The translations under genes were made by a program, and so were the position numbers. DNA of 64,000 nt. It comes from Alphaproteobacteria bacterium (GTDB taxonomy: Bacteria > Pseudomonadota > Alphaproteobacteria > Bin95). Under the pieces are notes generated by a model that saw only the letters and a list, made by a program, of their open reading frames with translations, was not told where the DNA came from and did no database searches. The stretch spans positions 1-64,000 of the forward strand of contig JACKII010000004.1 of NCBI GenBank assembly GCA_020638555.1. The letters are read 5' to 3'. Positions 36,367 to 44,658 of the stretch are shown here, piece by piece. Every line of letters begins with the position of its first letter. The stretch's first letter is position 1.

Positions 36367-36410
36367 GAGAGCGGCGCCCGATCCTTCCGGATCCGGCGCC
36401 GCTCTCCTTT
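36367..36410. terminator. long hairpin between cytochrome c and phaR (bidirectional candidate)
   Basis: GAGAGCGGCGCC and GGCGCCGCTCTC form a perfect 12-bp stem, with a second inner stem GATCC/GGATC. It sits between two convergent genes. The T tract (CTTT) is short, so the terminator role is likely but not certain. Confidence 0.6.
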
Positions 36411-36442
36411 GAAACGGCCCGAGTTTGAAACGGCCCGACGGC

Positions 36443-37054
36443 TTAACCCTCGCCCTTCTTGGCGAGGGTTTCGACGGCGTGTTGCAAGGCCGCGATGCGC
36501 TCGCGCAGGTCGGCGATTTCTTCGCCCCCCTCCGCTTTCGGCGCAGGCGGCGGTTCCGGTGGCTTGGTGGCATTGCCGCCCGCGCCGGCACCGGGGCTGA
36601 ACATGCGCACGGCCTGATCGAACAGGGCCAGTTGCTGGCGCTGCATCTCTTCCAGGGCCGGCGGCATCATTCCGCCGAAAGACGAGCTGACCTGGCGCTG
36701 CACCTCCTGCTGGTGCCGGGCATACCAGCCCATCGCCGTTTCGAGATATTGCGGCAGCGTCCAGCGCATATTGTCTTCGTACATGGCAATGATCTGACGC
36801 AGGAAGCTGATCGGCAGCAGGTTCTGGCCGCGACTTTCCTCCTCGACGATGATCTGGGTCAGCACGGAACGGGTCAGATCCTCATGCGTCTTGGCATCGA
36901 TGACCCGGAAATTGATGTCCTCCTGCACCATCTTGCGCAAATCTTCGAGCGTCACGTAACTGCTGGTCGATGTGTTGTAGAGCCGCCGGTTGGCGTATTT
37001 CTTGATAATGACGTCATCCGATGCCGAATCGCTCTTCGGGCGTTTCTGGGGCAT
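36443..37054 (-). CDS. phaR: polyhydroxyalkanoate synthesis repressor PhaR
   Basis: A 203-residue PhaR. VIIKKYANRRLYNTSTSSYV is the PHB accumulation N-terminal DNA-binding domain, and the second domain carries NLLPISFLRQIIAMYEDNM. A Pro/Ala/Gly linker leads to a C-terminal helix (IADLRERIAALQ). It senses PHA granules and represses phasin and pha genes. AGGAGG is 8 nt before ATG 37054 and only 2 nt before ATG 37060, so 37054 is preferred. Confidence 0.93.
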   Translation of the reverse strand: MPQKRPKSDSASDDVIIKKYANRRLYNTSTSSYVTLEDLRKMVQEDINFRVIDAKTHEDLTRSVLTQIIVEEESRGQNLLPISFLRQIIAMYEDNMRWTLPQYLETAMGWYARHQQEVQRQVSSSFGGMMPPALEEMQRQQLALFDQAVRMFSPGAGAGGNATKPPEPPPAPKAEGGEEIADLRERIAALQHAVETLAKKGEG

Positions 37055-37089
37055 AAACATGGCCTCCTGGGTGCCGCTCGTCCGCAGAA

Positions 37090-37108
37090 GTGCATTGAGC
37101 ATCTGCAC
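37090..37108. promoter_or_regulatory. GTGCA-N9-TGCAC inverted repeat upstream of phaR
   Basis: Lies 36-54 nt before the phaR start. PhaR proteins are reported to bind TGC-rich inverted motifs and often control their own gene, so this is a reasonable autoregulatory operator; no direct evidence. A related TTGTGCACTGCAA lies upstream of phaA. Confidence 0.35.
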
Positions 37109-37205
37109 AATTCTTCAATACCCGTCTTGGCCCCGCCCCTCAAGAGTGCCAAAAATCCATGCACCGCATTGCGCCCGCGGTCGCGATGGCGCAACTAGTT
37201 GAATC

Positions 37206-38408
37206 ATGGCCGCCCGACCGACCGAACCGCCCCGTCCTCTCCGCGTTGGCCCACGCCCGCTGTGGCTGCATCTCGGCACTGCGGCAATGACATGGAGCAG
37301 CGCCGCCCTGCCGGCCGCGCTGTGGGTGAGTGCGCTGCGCGGCACCGATCCGGCGGTCGAATTGCCGACCATGATCGAACTTGCGACCAATCGCTACCAG
37401 CGTCTGGTCACCGGCATCGCCGCCTATCAGACCCACCCCTATCGCCGCATGGTCGCCGAGCCGCCGGTGCTCTGGCAGCGCGAGGGGCTGCGACTACTTG
37501 ACTACGGCCATCCGGACAATCCGGCAGCGCCGCCGCTTCTGATCGTGCCCTCGCTGATCAACCGCCACTACATCCTGGACCTGCACGAAGACCAGAGCTT
37601 CGTCCGCTTCCTGGCCGATGCGGGCTATCGGCCGCTGCTGGTGGCGTGGGACGGGTTCACGCACTCCGCGACTCCGGTCACGGTCGAAGACTGCATCACG
37701 GCCAAGCTGGAACCCGCCCTGGCGGCGGTGCGGGCTGCGACCGGCCGCCCGGCCGTGCTGCTCGGCTATTGCCTGGGCGGGTTGTTGACGCTCGCGCTGG
37801 CCGGCCGGCGGCCCGAGGACGTGGCAGCCCTGGTGTTCATGGCAACGCCCTGGGACTTCCATGCCGGCCATTGCCGGCTGGCCCGGTCGGCGGGGCAGGC
37901 GCTGGCCCTGATCGAGCCGGTGCTGCAACTGATCGGACGGATGCCGGTCGATGCGGTGCAGACGCTGTTCTATGCCATCGACCCATTCCAGGTGATCGAG
38001 AAATTCCTGCGCTTTGCCGAAATCGACCCGGCCTCGACCGAGGCCACCCGCTTCGTGGCGCTGGAGGACTGGCTGAACGACGGCCTGCCGCTGGCCGCCC
38101 CGATTGCGCGCACGCTTTTGGGCGAATGGTACGGCCAGAACGCGCCCGCCCAGGGGCGCTGGTCGATCGAGGGGCGCACGGTAACGCCGGAGGCCCTGCC
38201 ACACCCCGCCTTCGTCATGCTGCCCCGCCGCGACCGGATCGTGCCGCCCGCCAGCGCCGCCGCCCTGGCCGCCGTCCTGCCGCGGGCCGAATCGATCACC
38301 GTCGACGCGGGCCATATCGGCATGGTATCCAGTCGCAGGGCGCCGGATACGGCCTGGCAGCCGCTGCTGCACTGGTTGCAGAAGACCATTGCGACCGACG
38401 CCCGGTAG
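37206..38408 (+). CDS. PhaC-like alpha/beta hydrolase
   Basis: A 400-residue protein related to PHA synthases but shorter than class I. VPSLINRHYILDLHEDQSF is the PhaC-type strand region, GYCLGGLLTLALAG carries Cys189 as nucleophile, Asp is in PRRDRIVPP and His in AGHIGM. The triad is complete. PhaC_N seems short. It could be a short PHA synthase, an acyltransferase or a granule-linked hydrolase. It lies between phaR (divergent) and phaA (same strand), which supports a PHA-related role. Confidence 0.8.
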   Translation: MAARPTEPPRPLRVGPRPLWLHLGTAAMTWSSAALPAALWVSALRGTDPAVELPTMIELATNRYQRLVTGIAAYQTHPYRRMVAEPPVLWQREGLRLLDYGHPDNPAAPPLLIVPSLINRHYILDLHEDQSFVRFLADAGYRPLLVAWDGFTHSATPVTVEDCITAKLEPALAAVRAATGRPAVLLGYCLGGLLTLALAGRRPEDVAALVFMATPWDFHAGHCRLARSAGQALALIEPVLQLIGRMPVDAVQTLFYAIDPFQVIEKFLRFAEIDPASTEATRFVALEDWLNDGLPLAAPIARTLLGEWYGQNAPAQGRWSIEGRTVTPEALPHPAFVMLPRRDRIVPPASAAALAAVLPRAESITVDAGHIGMVSSRRAPDTAWQPLLHWLQKTIATDAR

Positions 38409-38494
38409 CGCGGCGAGTCGCGCATTGTGCACTGCAACATGATGCCGTACCGTCGAGGTCACCGTTCCACCGTCCCCGGGAGGGAGAAGTGCCT

Positions 38495-39673
38495 ATGAGT
38501 ACCGATGTCGTTATCGCCCATGCTGCCCGCACCCCGATTGGAACCTTCGGCGGCGGCCTGTCCTCGCTGGCTCCGGCCGAGCTTGGCACCATTGCCGTGA
38601 AGGAAGCGCTGTCGCGCGCCGGCGTCGCGCCGGAGGACGTGTCGGAGGTGATTCTCGGCCATGTGCTGACCGCCGGCCAGGGCCAGAACCCCGCCCGCCA
38701 GGCCTCGATCCGCGCCGGCCTGCCGGACATGGTGCCGGCCTACACCATCAACCATGTCTGCGGCTCCGGCCTGAAAGCGGTCGGGCTCGCCGCCCAGGCG
38801 ATCCGCGCGGGCGACAGCAGCATCGTCGTCGCCGGCGGCCAGGAGAGCATGAGCCAGGCGCCGCATGCCACCTATCTGCGCACCGGCACCAAGATGGGCG
38901 ACACGTCCATGGTCGACACCATGATCCGGGACGGCCTCTGGGATGCCTTCAACGGCTATCACATGGGCAACACCGCGGAGAACGTGGCCGAGAAATACCA
39001 GATCAGCCGCGAGGAGCAGGACGCCTTCGCGTGCGGCAGCCAGAACAAGGCGGAAGCGGCGATGAAAGCCGGCCGTTTCAACGACGAGATCGTGCCGGTC
39101 ACCATCAAGACCCGCAAGGGCGAGACCGTCGTCGCCGCCGACGAGTTTCCGCGCCACGGCACCACCGTGGAGGCGCTCGCCAAGCTGCGCCCGGCCTTCA
39201 CCAAGGATGGCTCGGTGACCGCCGGCAATGCCTCCGGCATCAATGACGGCGCCGCGGCGCTGGTGATGATGAGCGCGGCGGAGGCGGAAAAGCGCGGCGT
39301 GCAGGGGCTGGCCCGCATTGTCTCCTTCGCCCAGGCCGGCGTCGACCCGGCGTTGATGGGCACCGGCCCGATCCCCGCCACCCGCCGCGCGCTGGCGCTG
39401 GCCGGCTGGACGGCCGATGACCTGGACCTGATCGAAGCGAACGAGGCCTTCGCCGCCCAGGCGCTGGCGGTCGGCAAGGACCTGGGCTTCGACCCGGAGA
39501 AGCTGAACGTCAACGGCGGCGCCATCGCCCTCGGCCACCCGATCGGTGCCTCCGGCGCGCGCGTGCTGACCACGCTGCTGTTCGAGATGCAGAAGCGCGA
39601 TGCCAAGAAAGGCCTCGCGACGCTGTGCATCGGCGGCGGCATGGGTGTGGCCATGTGCGTGGCGCGCGACTGA
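38495..39673 (+). CDS. phaA: acetyl-CoA C-acetyltransferase (PhaA-type thiolase)
   Basis: A 392-residue thiolase condensing two acetyl-CoA to acetoacetyl-CoA, the first step of PHB synthesis. Acyl Cys is in NHVCGSGLKAV; GGAIALGHPIGASGAR holds the active His, and TLCIGGGMG the second Cys. AGGGAGAAG precedes ATG 38495. No phaB (acetoacetyl-CoA reductase) is adjacent. Confidence 0.93.
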   Translation: MSTDVVIAHAARTPIGTFGGGLSSLAPAELGTIAVKEALSRAGVAPEDVSEVILGHVLTAGQGQNPARQASIRAGLPDMVPAYTINHVCGSGLKAVGLAAQAIRAGDSSIVVAGGQESMSQAPHATYLRTGTKMGDTSMVDTMIRDGLWDAFNGYHMGNTAENVAEKYQISREEQDAFACGSQNKAEAAMKAGRFNDEIVPVTIKTRKGETVVAADEFPRHGTTVEALAKLRPAFTKDGSVTAGNASGINDGAAALVMMSAAEAEKRGVQGLARIVSFAQAGVDPALMGTGPIPATRRALALAGWTADDLDLIEANEAFAAQALAVGKDLGFDPEKLNVNGGAIALGHPIGASGARVLTTLLFEMQKRDAKKGLATLCIGGGMGVAMCVARD

Positions 39674-39696
39674 TCCCGGCCCTATAGTGCGGTCGC

Positions 39697-40134
39697 ATGA
39701 GTGACCGCACCTACCCTTCCCGCCCCTGGTCGGCGGTTGGCGTGGTCGTCTGGAAAGGCGACCACGTTTTGCTGATTCAACGCGGCAAGGAGCCCCGCCG
39801 CGGCGAATGGAGCATTCCCGGCGGCTCGCACGATCTGGGCGAGACCGTGCGTGAGGCCGCAGTGCGCGAGGTGATGGAGGAGACCGGCGTCACCATCCGC
39901 CTCGGCCCCATTGTCGACGTGATCGACACGATCCGCCGCGACAGCGCCGGGCGCATTCTGATCCACTTCACCCTGACCGACTTTGCCGCCACCTGGGTGG
40001 CGGGCGATGCGGTGGCCGGCGACGACGCCATGAACGCGGAGTTCGTGCCCTTTGAGGACGCCCTCCGCCGCCTGAACTGGAGCGAAACCGCCCGCGTCAT
40101 CCGTGAATCCCGACGGTTGCTGGGGCTGGACTAG
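39697..40134 (+). CDS. Nudix hydrolase
   Basis: A 145-residue Nudix protein. The box GGSHDLGETVREAAVREVME continues as ETGV and follows the Nudix consensus. SIPGGS is typical of ADP-ribose or 8-oxo-dNTP pyrophosphatases; substrate not determined. It follows phaA by 23 bp, probably by chance of packing. Confidence 0.87.
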   Translation: MSDRTYPSRPWSAVGVVVWKGDHVLLIQRGKEPRRGEWSIPGGSHDLGETVREAAVREVMEETGVTIRLGPIVDVIDTIRRDSAGRILIHFTLTDFAATWVAGDAVAGDDAMNAEFVPFEDALRRLNWSETARVIRESRRLLGLD

Positions 40135-40146
40135 GGAGATTCCGCC

Positions 40147-40635
40147 ATGGTCATGGGCATGCTCGACATCTGGAAGCGCGACCCGGACAGCCCGGACATC
40201 GTCGCGCTGCCGCCGGTGATCCATGCCGTGGGGTTTCTGGCGGGCTATGCCTGCAATATCTGGTGGGGCTGGAGCTTCGGCGTCGGCCGGGCGCTCGGCA
40301 TCGGCTGGTTGCTGGTGGCCGCGGCCGGCCTGCTGGCGGTTTGGGCCGCCTGGTGCTTCCGCCGCGCCGGCACCAACATCCCGCCGCACCAACCGGCGAC
40401 CGCCCTGGTGACCGACGGCCCCTACCGCGCGACGCGCAACCCGATGTATGTGGCGCTCGCCGTCGCCCAGATCGGCCTTGCCGGCGTTCTGGACGCGCCG
40501 GCGGTGCTGCTGGCGCTGGTCGTCATCGTCCCGCTGATGCACTGGGGCGTGGTGCTGCGCGAGGAAGCCTATATGGAAGCCAAGTTCGGCGAGGCGTATC
40601 GGGCCTACAAGCAGGCGACGAAGCGGTATGTTTGA
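40147..40635 (+). CDS. isoprenylcysteine carboxylmethyltransferase-like membrane protein
   Basis: A 162-residue PEMT/ICMT-type membrane protein. GPYRATRNPMYVALAVAQIG and MHWGVVLREEAYMEAKFG are the SAM-site motifs; the N-terminus has two hydrophobic segments. It is thought to methylate small or lipid substrates; bacterial targets are unknown. Several start ATGs (40147, 40153, 40159); GGGAG favours the first. 12 bp after the Nudix gene. Confidence 0.82.
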   Translation: MVMGMLDIWKRDPDSPDIVALPPVIHAVGFLAGYACNIWWGWSFGVGRALGIGWLLVAAAGLLAVWAAWCFRRAGTNIPPHQPATALVTDGPYRATRNPMYVALAVAQIGLAGVLDAPAVLLALVVIVPLMHWGVVLREEAYMEAKFGEAYRAYKQATKRYV

Positions 40636-40674
40636 TAGCCGCGGCGTAGACTGGACCTTTCTCCACTCCCCTCC

Positions 40675-41174
40675 GTCCCAAACTTGATTTGGGACCCATG
40701 CCTGAGCGTTCCCCGCGGGCTCCAACTCTGTGATGGGCTCTCAGCCGGGGACCCCGGATCAAGTCCGGGGAAGCGAGGAAGGCGGTGCAGAGGTCCCAAT
40801 TCTCGACCTTGGGCAGATTGCCCATGGTGGCGATCCCGGCCGCTTGGTTCCCTCTCCTCTCTCTCCCGCGCAGGCGGGAGCCCATGCCGGAGACGATCCC
40901 ACAAAGTCCGGGCTTTGCCAGAAGCACTCAGGCATGGACCCCGGATCGCGTCCGGGGAAGCTAGGAAGGCGGTGCGGAGGGCCCAATTCTCGACCTTGGG
41001 CAGATTGCCCATGGTGGCGATCCCGGCACTTGGTTCCCTCCTCCCCTCTCTCCCGCGCAGGCGGGAGCCCATGCCGGAGACGACCCCGCAAAGTCCGGGC
41101 TTTCCGAGGTGCAGGCATGGACCCCGGATCACATCCGGGCAAGCGAGGGAGGCGCTGCAGAGGGTCGGAGGTTT
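40675..41174. repeat. tandem array of ~185-bp units with hairpins
   Basis: Fills the 563-bp non-coding gap. Unit A (40749-40936) and unit B (40937-41118) are near-identical, each running from GGACCCCGGATC through a TCCGGGG hairpin, a TGGGCA/TGCCCA hairpin and CTCCCGCGCAGGCGGGAG to AGGCAT. A truncated third unit follows from 41119. The leading part (40675-40748) holds GTCCCAAA/TTTGGGAC and CCCATGCCTGAG. The CCCATGCC and hairpin cores match the 183-bp elements at 8.4 and 9.9 kb. No protein-like frame. Confidence 0.85.
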
Positions 41175-41198
41175 CCCGCCTTCGGCATCATACCGGCG

Positions 41199-42413
41199 CT
41201 ACAACCCCAACTGCGCCTTGGCGATGATGTTGTGCTGGATCTCGTTCGAACCGGAATAGATCGAGGTCTTGCGGAAGTGGAAATAGGCGGGTGAGGCGCC
41301 GTTGGCGTACTCGGCGCCGACCGGCGGCTCGTTCCAACCCTGGGTCAGGGCGCCGAACACATAGGGGTGCGCGTAATAGCCGAGCGCGTGCACCTTCAAC
41401 TCGGTCAGGCGCTGTTGAATCTCGGTGTTGCGGATCTTGAACAGGTTCGCCTCGGTCCCGAGCGTCTGGCCGCCCAGTTCGCCGGCCCGGCTCACCCGGT
41501 CGATGGCGCGGAGGTTGAACGCCTCCAGCGTGCCGAGTTCCACCTCGATGCTGGCGACCTCGCGCGCGAAGGCCGCGTCTTCCAGCAGCGGCGCTGCGCC
41601 GCCAGAGCCCTCCAGGCTCGCGATGTGCTTCAGCTGGCGCAGCAGCGCCTTGTGCTGGCCAAGCGAGCCGCCGCCCATGCGCTCGTGCGCCAGCAGGTAT
41701 TTGCCGATGCCCCAGCCCTCGTTCTCGACGCCGACCAGGTTTTCCACCGGCACGCGCACGTCGGTATAGAAGACCTGGTTGGTCTCGTGCAGGCCGTCCA
41801 GCAGGTAGATCGGCCGGATCTCGATGCCCGGCGTCTTCAGGTCGACCAGCAGGAACGAAATGCCCTGCTGCCGTTTCTCAAACTTGCCGGTGCGCACCAG
41901 CAGGAACACCCAGTCGGCCCAGTGCGCCTTGGTGGTCCAGATCTTCGAGCCGTTCACCACATAGTGGTCGCCATCGCGCACCGCCTCGGTCTTGAGGCTG
42001 GCGAGGTCGGAGCCGGCGCCCGGCTCGCTATAGCCCTGGCACCAGATCTTCTCGCCGGCCAGCATCGGCGGCAGGTGGGCGCGCTTCTGTTCCTCGGTGC
42101 CGTAGCGCATCAGCACCGGCCCGCACATGTTGATGCCGAACGAGACGATGCGCGGCGCGCCGGCGATGCCGCATTCCTCGTCGAAAATGTATTTCTGGGT
42201 CAGCGACCAGCCGGGACCGCCGTATTCCTTGGGCCAGTTCGGCGCGACCCAGCCCTGGCCCGCGAGGATTTTGTGCCATTCCAGCATGTCCGCGTATTGC
42301 TGCTCGACGCCATTCTCGACCTTGTAGCGCAGGCGGTCAGGGAGCCTCTCGCGCAGGAAGGTGCGGACGTGCTCGCGGAATTCGGCGTCTTCGGGGGCAA
42401 AGGCGAGGTCCAT
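41199..42413 (-). CDS. acyl-CoA dehydrogenase
   Basis: A 404-residue FAD enzyme of fatty acid or related CoA-ester oxidation. WCQGYSEPGAGSDLASL and WTTKAHWADWVFLLVRT are typical flavin/substrate segments, and YSGSNEIQHNIIAKAQLGL near the end is the family C-terminal signature. AGGAG 8 nt before the ATG. It shares its upstream region with a palindromic repeat. Substrate chain not resolved. Confidence 0.9.
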   Translation of the reverse strand: MDLAFAPEDAEFREHVRTFLRERLPDRLRYKVENGVEQQYADMLEWHKILAGQGWVAPNWPKEYGGPGWSLTQKYIFDEECGIAGAPRIVSFGINMCGPVLMRYGTEEQKRAHLPPMLAGEKIWCQGYSEPGAGSDLASLKTEAVRDGDHYVVNGSKIWTTKAHWADWVFLLVRTGKFEKRQQGISFLLVDLKTPGIEIRPIYLLDGLHETNQVFYTDVRVPVENLVGVENEGWGIGKYLLAHERMGGGSLGQHKALLRQLKHIASLEGSGGAAPLLEDAAFAREVASIEVELGTLEAFNLRAIDRVSRAGELGGQTLGTEANLFKIRNTEIQQRLTELKVHALGYYAHPYVFGALTQGWNEPPVGAEYANGASPAYFHFRKTSIYSGSNEIQHNIIAKAQLGL

Positions 42414-42438
42414 GGCGGTTCTCCTGTTATCCTCCGCT

Positions 42439-42522
42439 TCATCCTGAGTAGCCGGCGTATCGAAGGATCGGTTCTGGCATCCGGCGTCCCTCGATACGCG
42501 CCTGTGGCGCTACTCGGGATGA
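42439..42522. repeat. 84-bp intergenic palindromic repeat
   Basis: Arms TCATCCTGAGTAGC...GTATCGAAGGA and TCCCTCGATACG...GCTACTCGGGATGA form an imperfect inverted repeat. This CATCCTGAGTAGC type is a common dispersed repeat in alphaproteobacterial genomes as I remember. It is only found once here, between the acyl-CoA dehydrogenase and hydantoinase genes. Confidence 0.75.
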
Positions 42523-42534
42523 AAGGTGTTGGTG

Positions 42535-43959
42535 CTACAGCGCCGGCGCTTCCCTGATGCTCTTCGGCACGGCGCGCGGGATGTATTTGCCGTCCGACAG
42601 CGCGCCGTGGAACGCGCCGTCCTCGACCATCACCTTGCCGCGCAGCAGGGTCATGCAGGGCCAGGCGGTGACAGGGTGTCCCTCCCACGGGGTGTAGTCG
42701 GTCTCATGCAGGTTTTCGGCGCGGACGGTGCCGCGGACGCCCGGGTCCAGAACGCAGATATCGGCGTCGGAACCCGCCGCAATCGCGCCCTTCTGCGGGT
42801 ACAGGCCCATGATCTTGGCCGCGTTGGTCGAGACCATGTCCACGAACCGCTCCAGCGAGTAGCCGCGCTTGGTCACGCATTGGTGGTACATGACGCCCAC
42901 CCGCGGCTCGCAGCCGGCATTGCCGCCGGTGGTGTCGTCGATGCCGCTGCCGATGGTCTTCATGTTGAGATTGCAGCAGATCTCGTCGGTTGCCACGCAG
43001 TTGATCGCCCCGTCGAGCGTGCCGCGCCAGATCTCGTCCTGGTCCGCCTGGGTCTTCAGCGAAGGGTAGGTGTGGAACATCTGCCCGTTCGGGCGTTTGT
43101 AGTCCTCCTGCGTGTAGCACATGTACTGGTGCAGGCTTTCGCCATAGATCGCCTGCCCCTTCGCCCGCGCCTCGCGGATCGCCTTGACGCCTGTCCCAGC
43201 CGAGACGTGCATGAAATAGAGCGGGGTTCGCTCCGACTCCGCCAGGCGGATGACGCGGCGGAAGCTCAGATCCTCGGAGAGCTGGTTGTGCACCTCGGCC
43301 AGGTTGTGGAAGCTGGTGCGGCCCTCGCGGAACAACTTCTCGTACATGTGCATGACGATATCGTTGTCCTCGGCATGGATCACGCCCAGGCCGTTATTGG
43401 CGGTCAGGACCTTGAACAACTCCCAGAGATCGCCGAAATGCACCATCCGCCCCTGGCGCGACGGCGTGATGTTGGTGCTGAAAATCTTCACCGTCGGATA
43501 GCCGCCCTCCAGCAACGGCGGCAGCTCCGCCAGCGTCTCCGGCTCGATATCGCCCAGCAGCATCAGGTGATAGGCATAGTCGCAATAGCACTGATCGACC
43601 CATTGCCGGTCGCGCTCGGCGATCACCTGGGTCAGCGGTTTCGGGTCCATGCGCGCGGCGAAGTCGATGATGGTGGTGGTGCCGCCCCAGAGCGCCGCCC
43701 GGCTCACATCCTCCGGCGGCCCGCTGGTCACGGCCGAGCCATCCGGCAATGGCATGTGCCAGGCGCAATGCACGTGCGGGTCGATACCGCCCGGAATGAC
43801 GATCTTGCCCGCAACATCCTTGACCCGCGCGGCCTGGTCGTCCGGAACCACGCCCGGCGCCGTAACGGCGGCGATCTGCTGACCCTTGATGGCCACGTCA
43901 TAAACGCCGACACCCTGCGGTGTCACCGCGGTACCGCCACGAAGGATGAGATCGAACAT
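42535..43959 (-). CDS. dihydropyrimidinase/D-hydantoinase-type amidohydrolase
   Basis: A 474-residue cyclic amidohydrolase. Metal ligands in order: GGIDPHVHCAW, Lys in PTVKIFST (carbamylated in the family), His in GVIHAEDND, His in YFMHVSAGTG, Asp in CVATDEICC. The last motif is usually TDHCP, so the residue after Asp differs. Start ATG 43959 follows GGAG at 11 nt. It could cleave hydantoin or dihydropyrimidine rings. On the same strand as the acyl-CoA dehydrogenase. Confidence 0.86.
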   Translation of the reverse strand: MFDLILRGGTAVTPQGVGVYDVAIKGQQIAAVTAPGVVPDDQAARVKDVAGKIVIPGGIDPHVHCAWHMPLPDGSAVTSGPPEDVSRAALWGGTTTIIDFAARMDPKPLTQVIAERDRQWVDQCYCDYAYHLMLLGDIEPETLAELPPLLEGGYPTVKIFSTNITPSRQGRMVHFGDLWELFKVLTANNGLGVIHAEDNDIVMHMYEKLFREGRTSFHNLAEVHNQLSEDLSFRRVIRLAESERTPLYFMHVSAGTGVKAIREARAKGQAIYGESLHQYMCYTQEDYKRPNGQMFHTYPSLKTQADQDEIWRGTLDGAINCVATDEICCNLNMKTIGSGIDDTTGGNAGCEPRVGVMYHQCVTKRGYSLERFVDMVSTNAAKIMGLYPQKGAIAAGSDADICVLDPGVRGTVRAENLHETDYTPWEGHPVTAWPCMTLLRGKVMVEDGAFHGALSDGKYIPRAVPKSIREAPAL

Positions 43960-44035
43960 GAGGCCTGACACTCCACCAGAAAAAGGACCGATGGGAGGGA
44001 AGTGTCGCGCGGCTGTGCGGTCAGCGCAAGACCGA

Positions 44036-44620
44036 TCAGCCGGCCGGGGGGCGCGGTCGGTCGGGCTCCGCCTGCGCCACCTCGATCGGGATGGCGGCCA
44101 GCGTGGCGAAGACACGCTTGCGGCTGGCGAGCGGCCACCATTGGAACAGGAATATCTCGATGGGCCGCCACATGGCCACCCAACTGCAAATGAACAGGCC
44201 TTCCGACAGAATGCGGCCGACAATGCCCAGGTCCAGGCCCACCACGATCCGGCTGAGGGTCAGGCAGCCGATCAGAAACGCCAGCCCAATGGCCAGCGCC
44301 AGCCGCCCCTCGCGGAACAGGGCGCGGATGCGCCGGTCCATCGCCCAGCGCCGGTAGGCGAAATAGTGGTGGACCGCGGATTTCACCTGTTCCGCCGCCT
44401 CTTCCGAGGCGCCGGCGACGGTAAAGCGGAGCCGCACCGGGTGCTGGCGATGCAGTTCCTCGACGGCGCCGACCAGATAATCCTCGGCGCTGGCGTCGAG
44501 ATCGCGGCTGCTGAACGGGGACGGGTCGAGCGTGTTGAACAGGCGGCTCAAATTGTCGAGCCGCACCTCGATCAGCGCCACACCGTCGACGATCCGGTAG
44601 GGAGGCTGTTCGACGGGCAT
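44036..44620 (-). CDS. conserved hypothetical membrane protein
   Basis: I do not recognise this 194-residue protein. The N-terminal half is a soluble alpha/beta region (VALIEVRLDNLSRLFNTLDPSPFSSRD in part, then RLRFTVAGASEEAAEQ); two hydrophobic helices follow (LALAIGLAFLIGCLTLSR and a second ending near MWRPIEIFLFQWWP). The tail is Pro-rich. AGGGG precedes the start. It sits between hemN and the amidohydrolase on the same strand. No function inferred. Confidence 0.65.
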   Translation of the reverse strand: MPVEQPPYRIVDGVALIEVRLDNLSRLFNTLDPSPFSSRDLDASAEDYLVGAVEELHRQHPVRLRFTVAGASEEAAEQVKSAVHHYFAYRRWAMDRRIRALFREGRLALAIGLAFLIGCLTLSRIVVGLDLGIVGRILSEGLFICSWVAMWRPIEIFLFQWWPLASRKRVFATLAAIPIEVAQAEPDRPRPPAG

Positions 44621-44658
44621 GGCATCGGGCCCCTAGCGCGAACGCGCCGCCATGGGCC

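Noticed and set aside
40675..41174. CRISPR array
   Set aside because: Units are ~185 bp without short direct repeats and unique spacers; no cas genes in the window.
40684..41259. Open frames in the repeat array
   Set aside because: They only translate the tandem repeat; protein sequences repeat with the DNA unit and have no ribosome sites.
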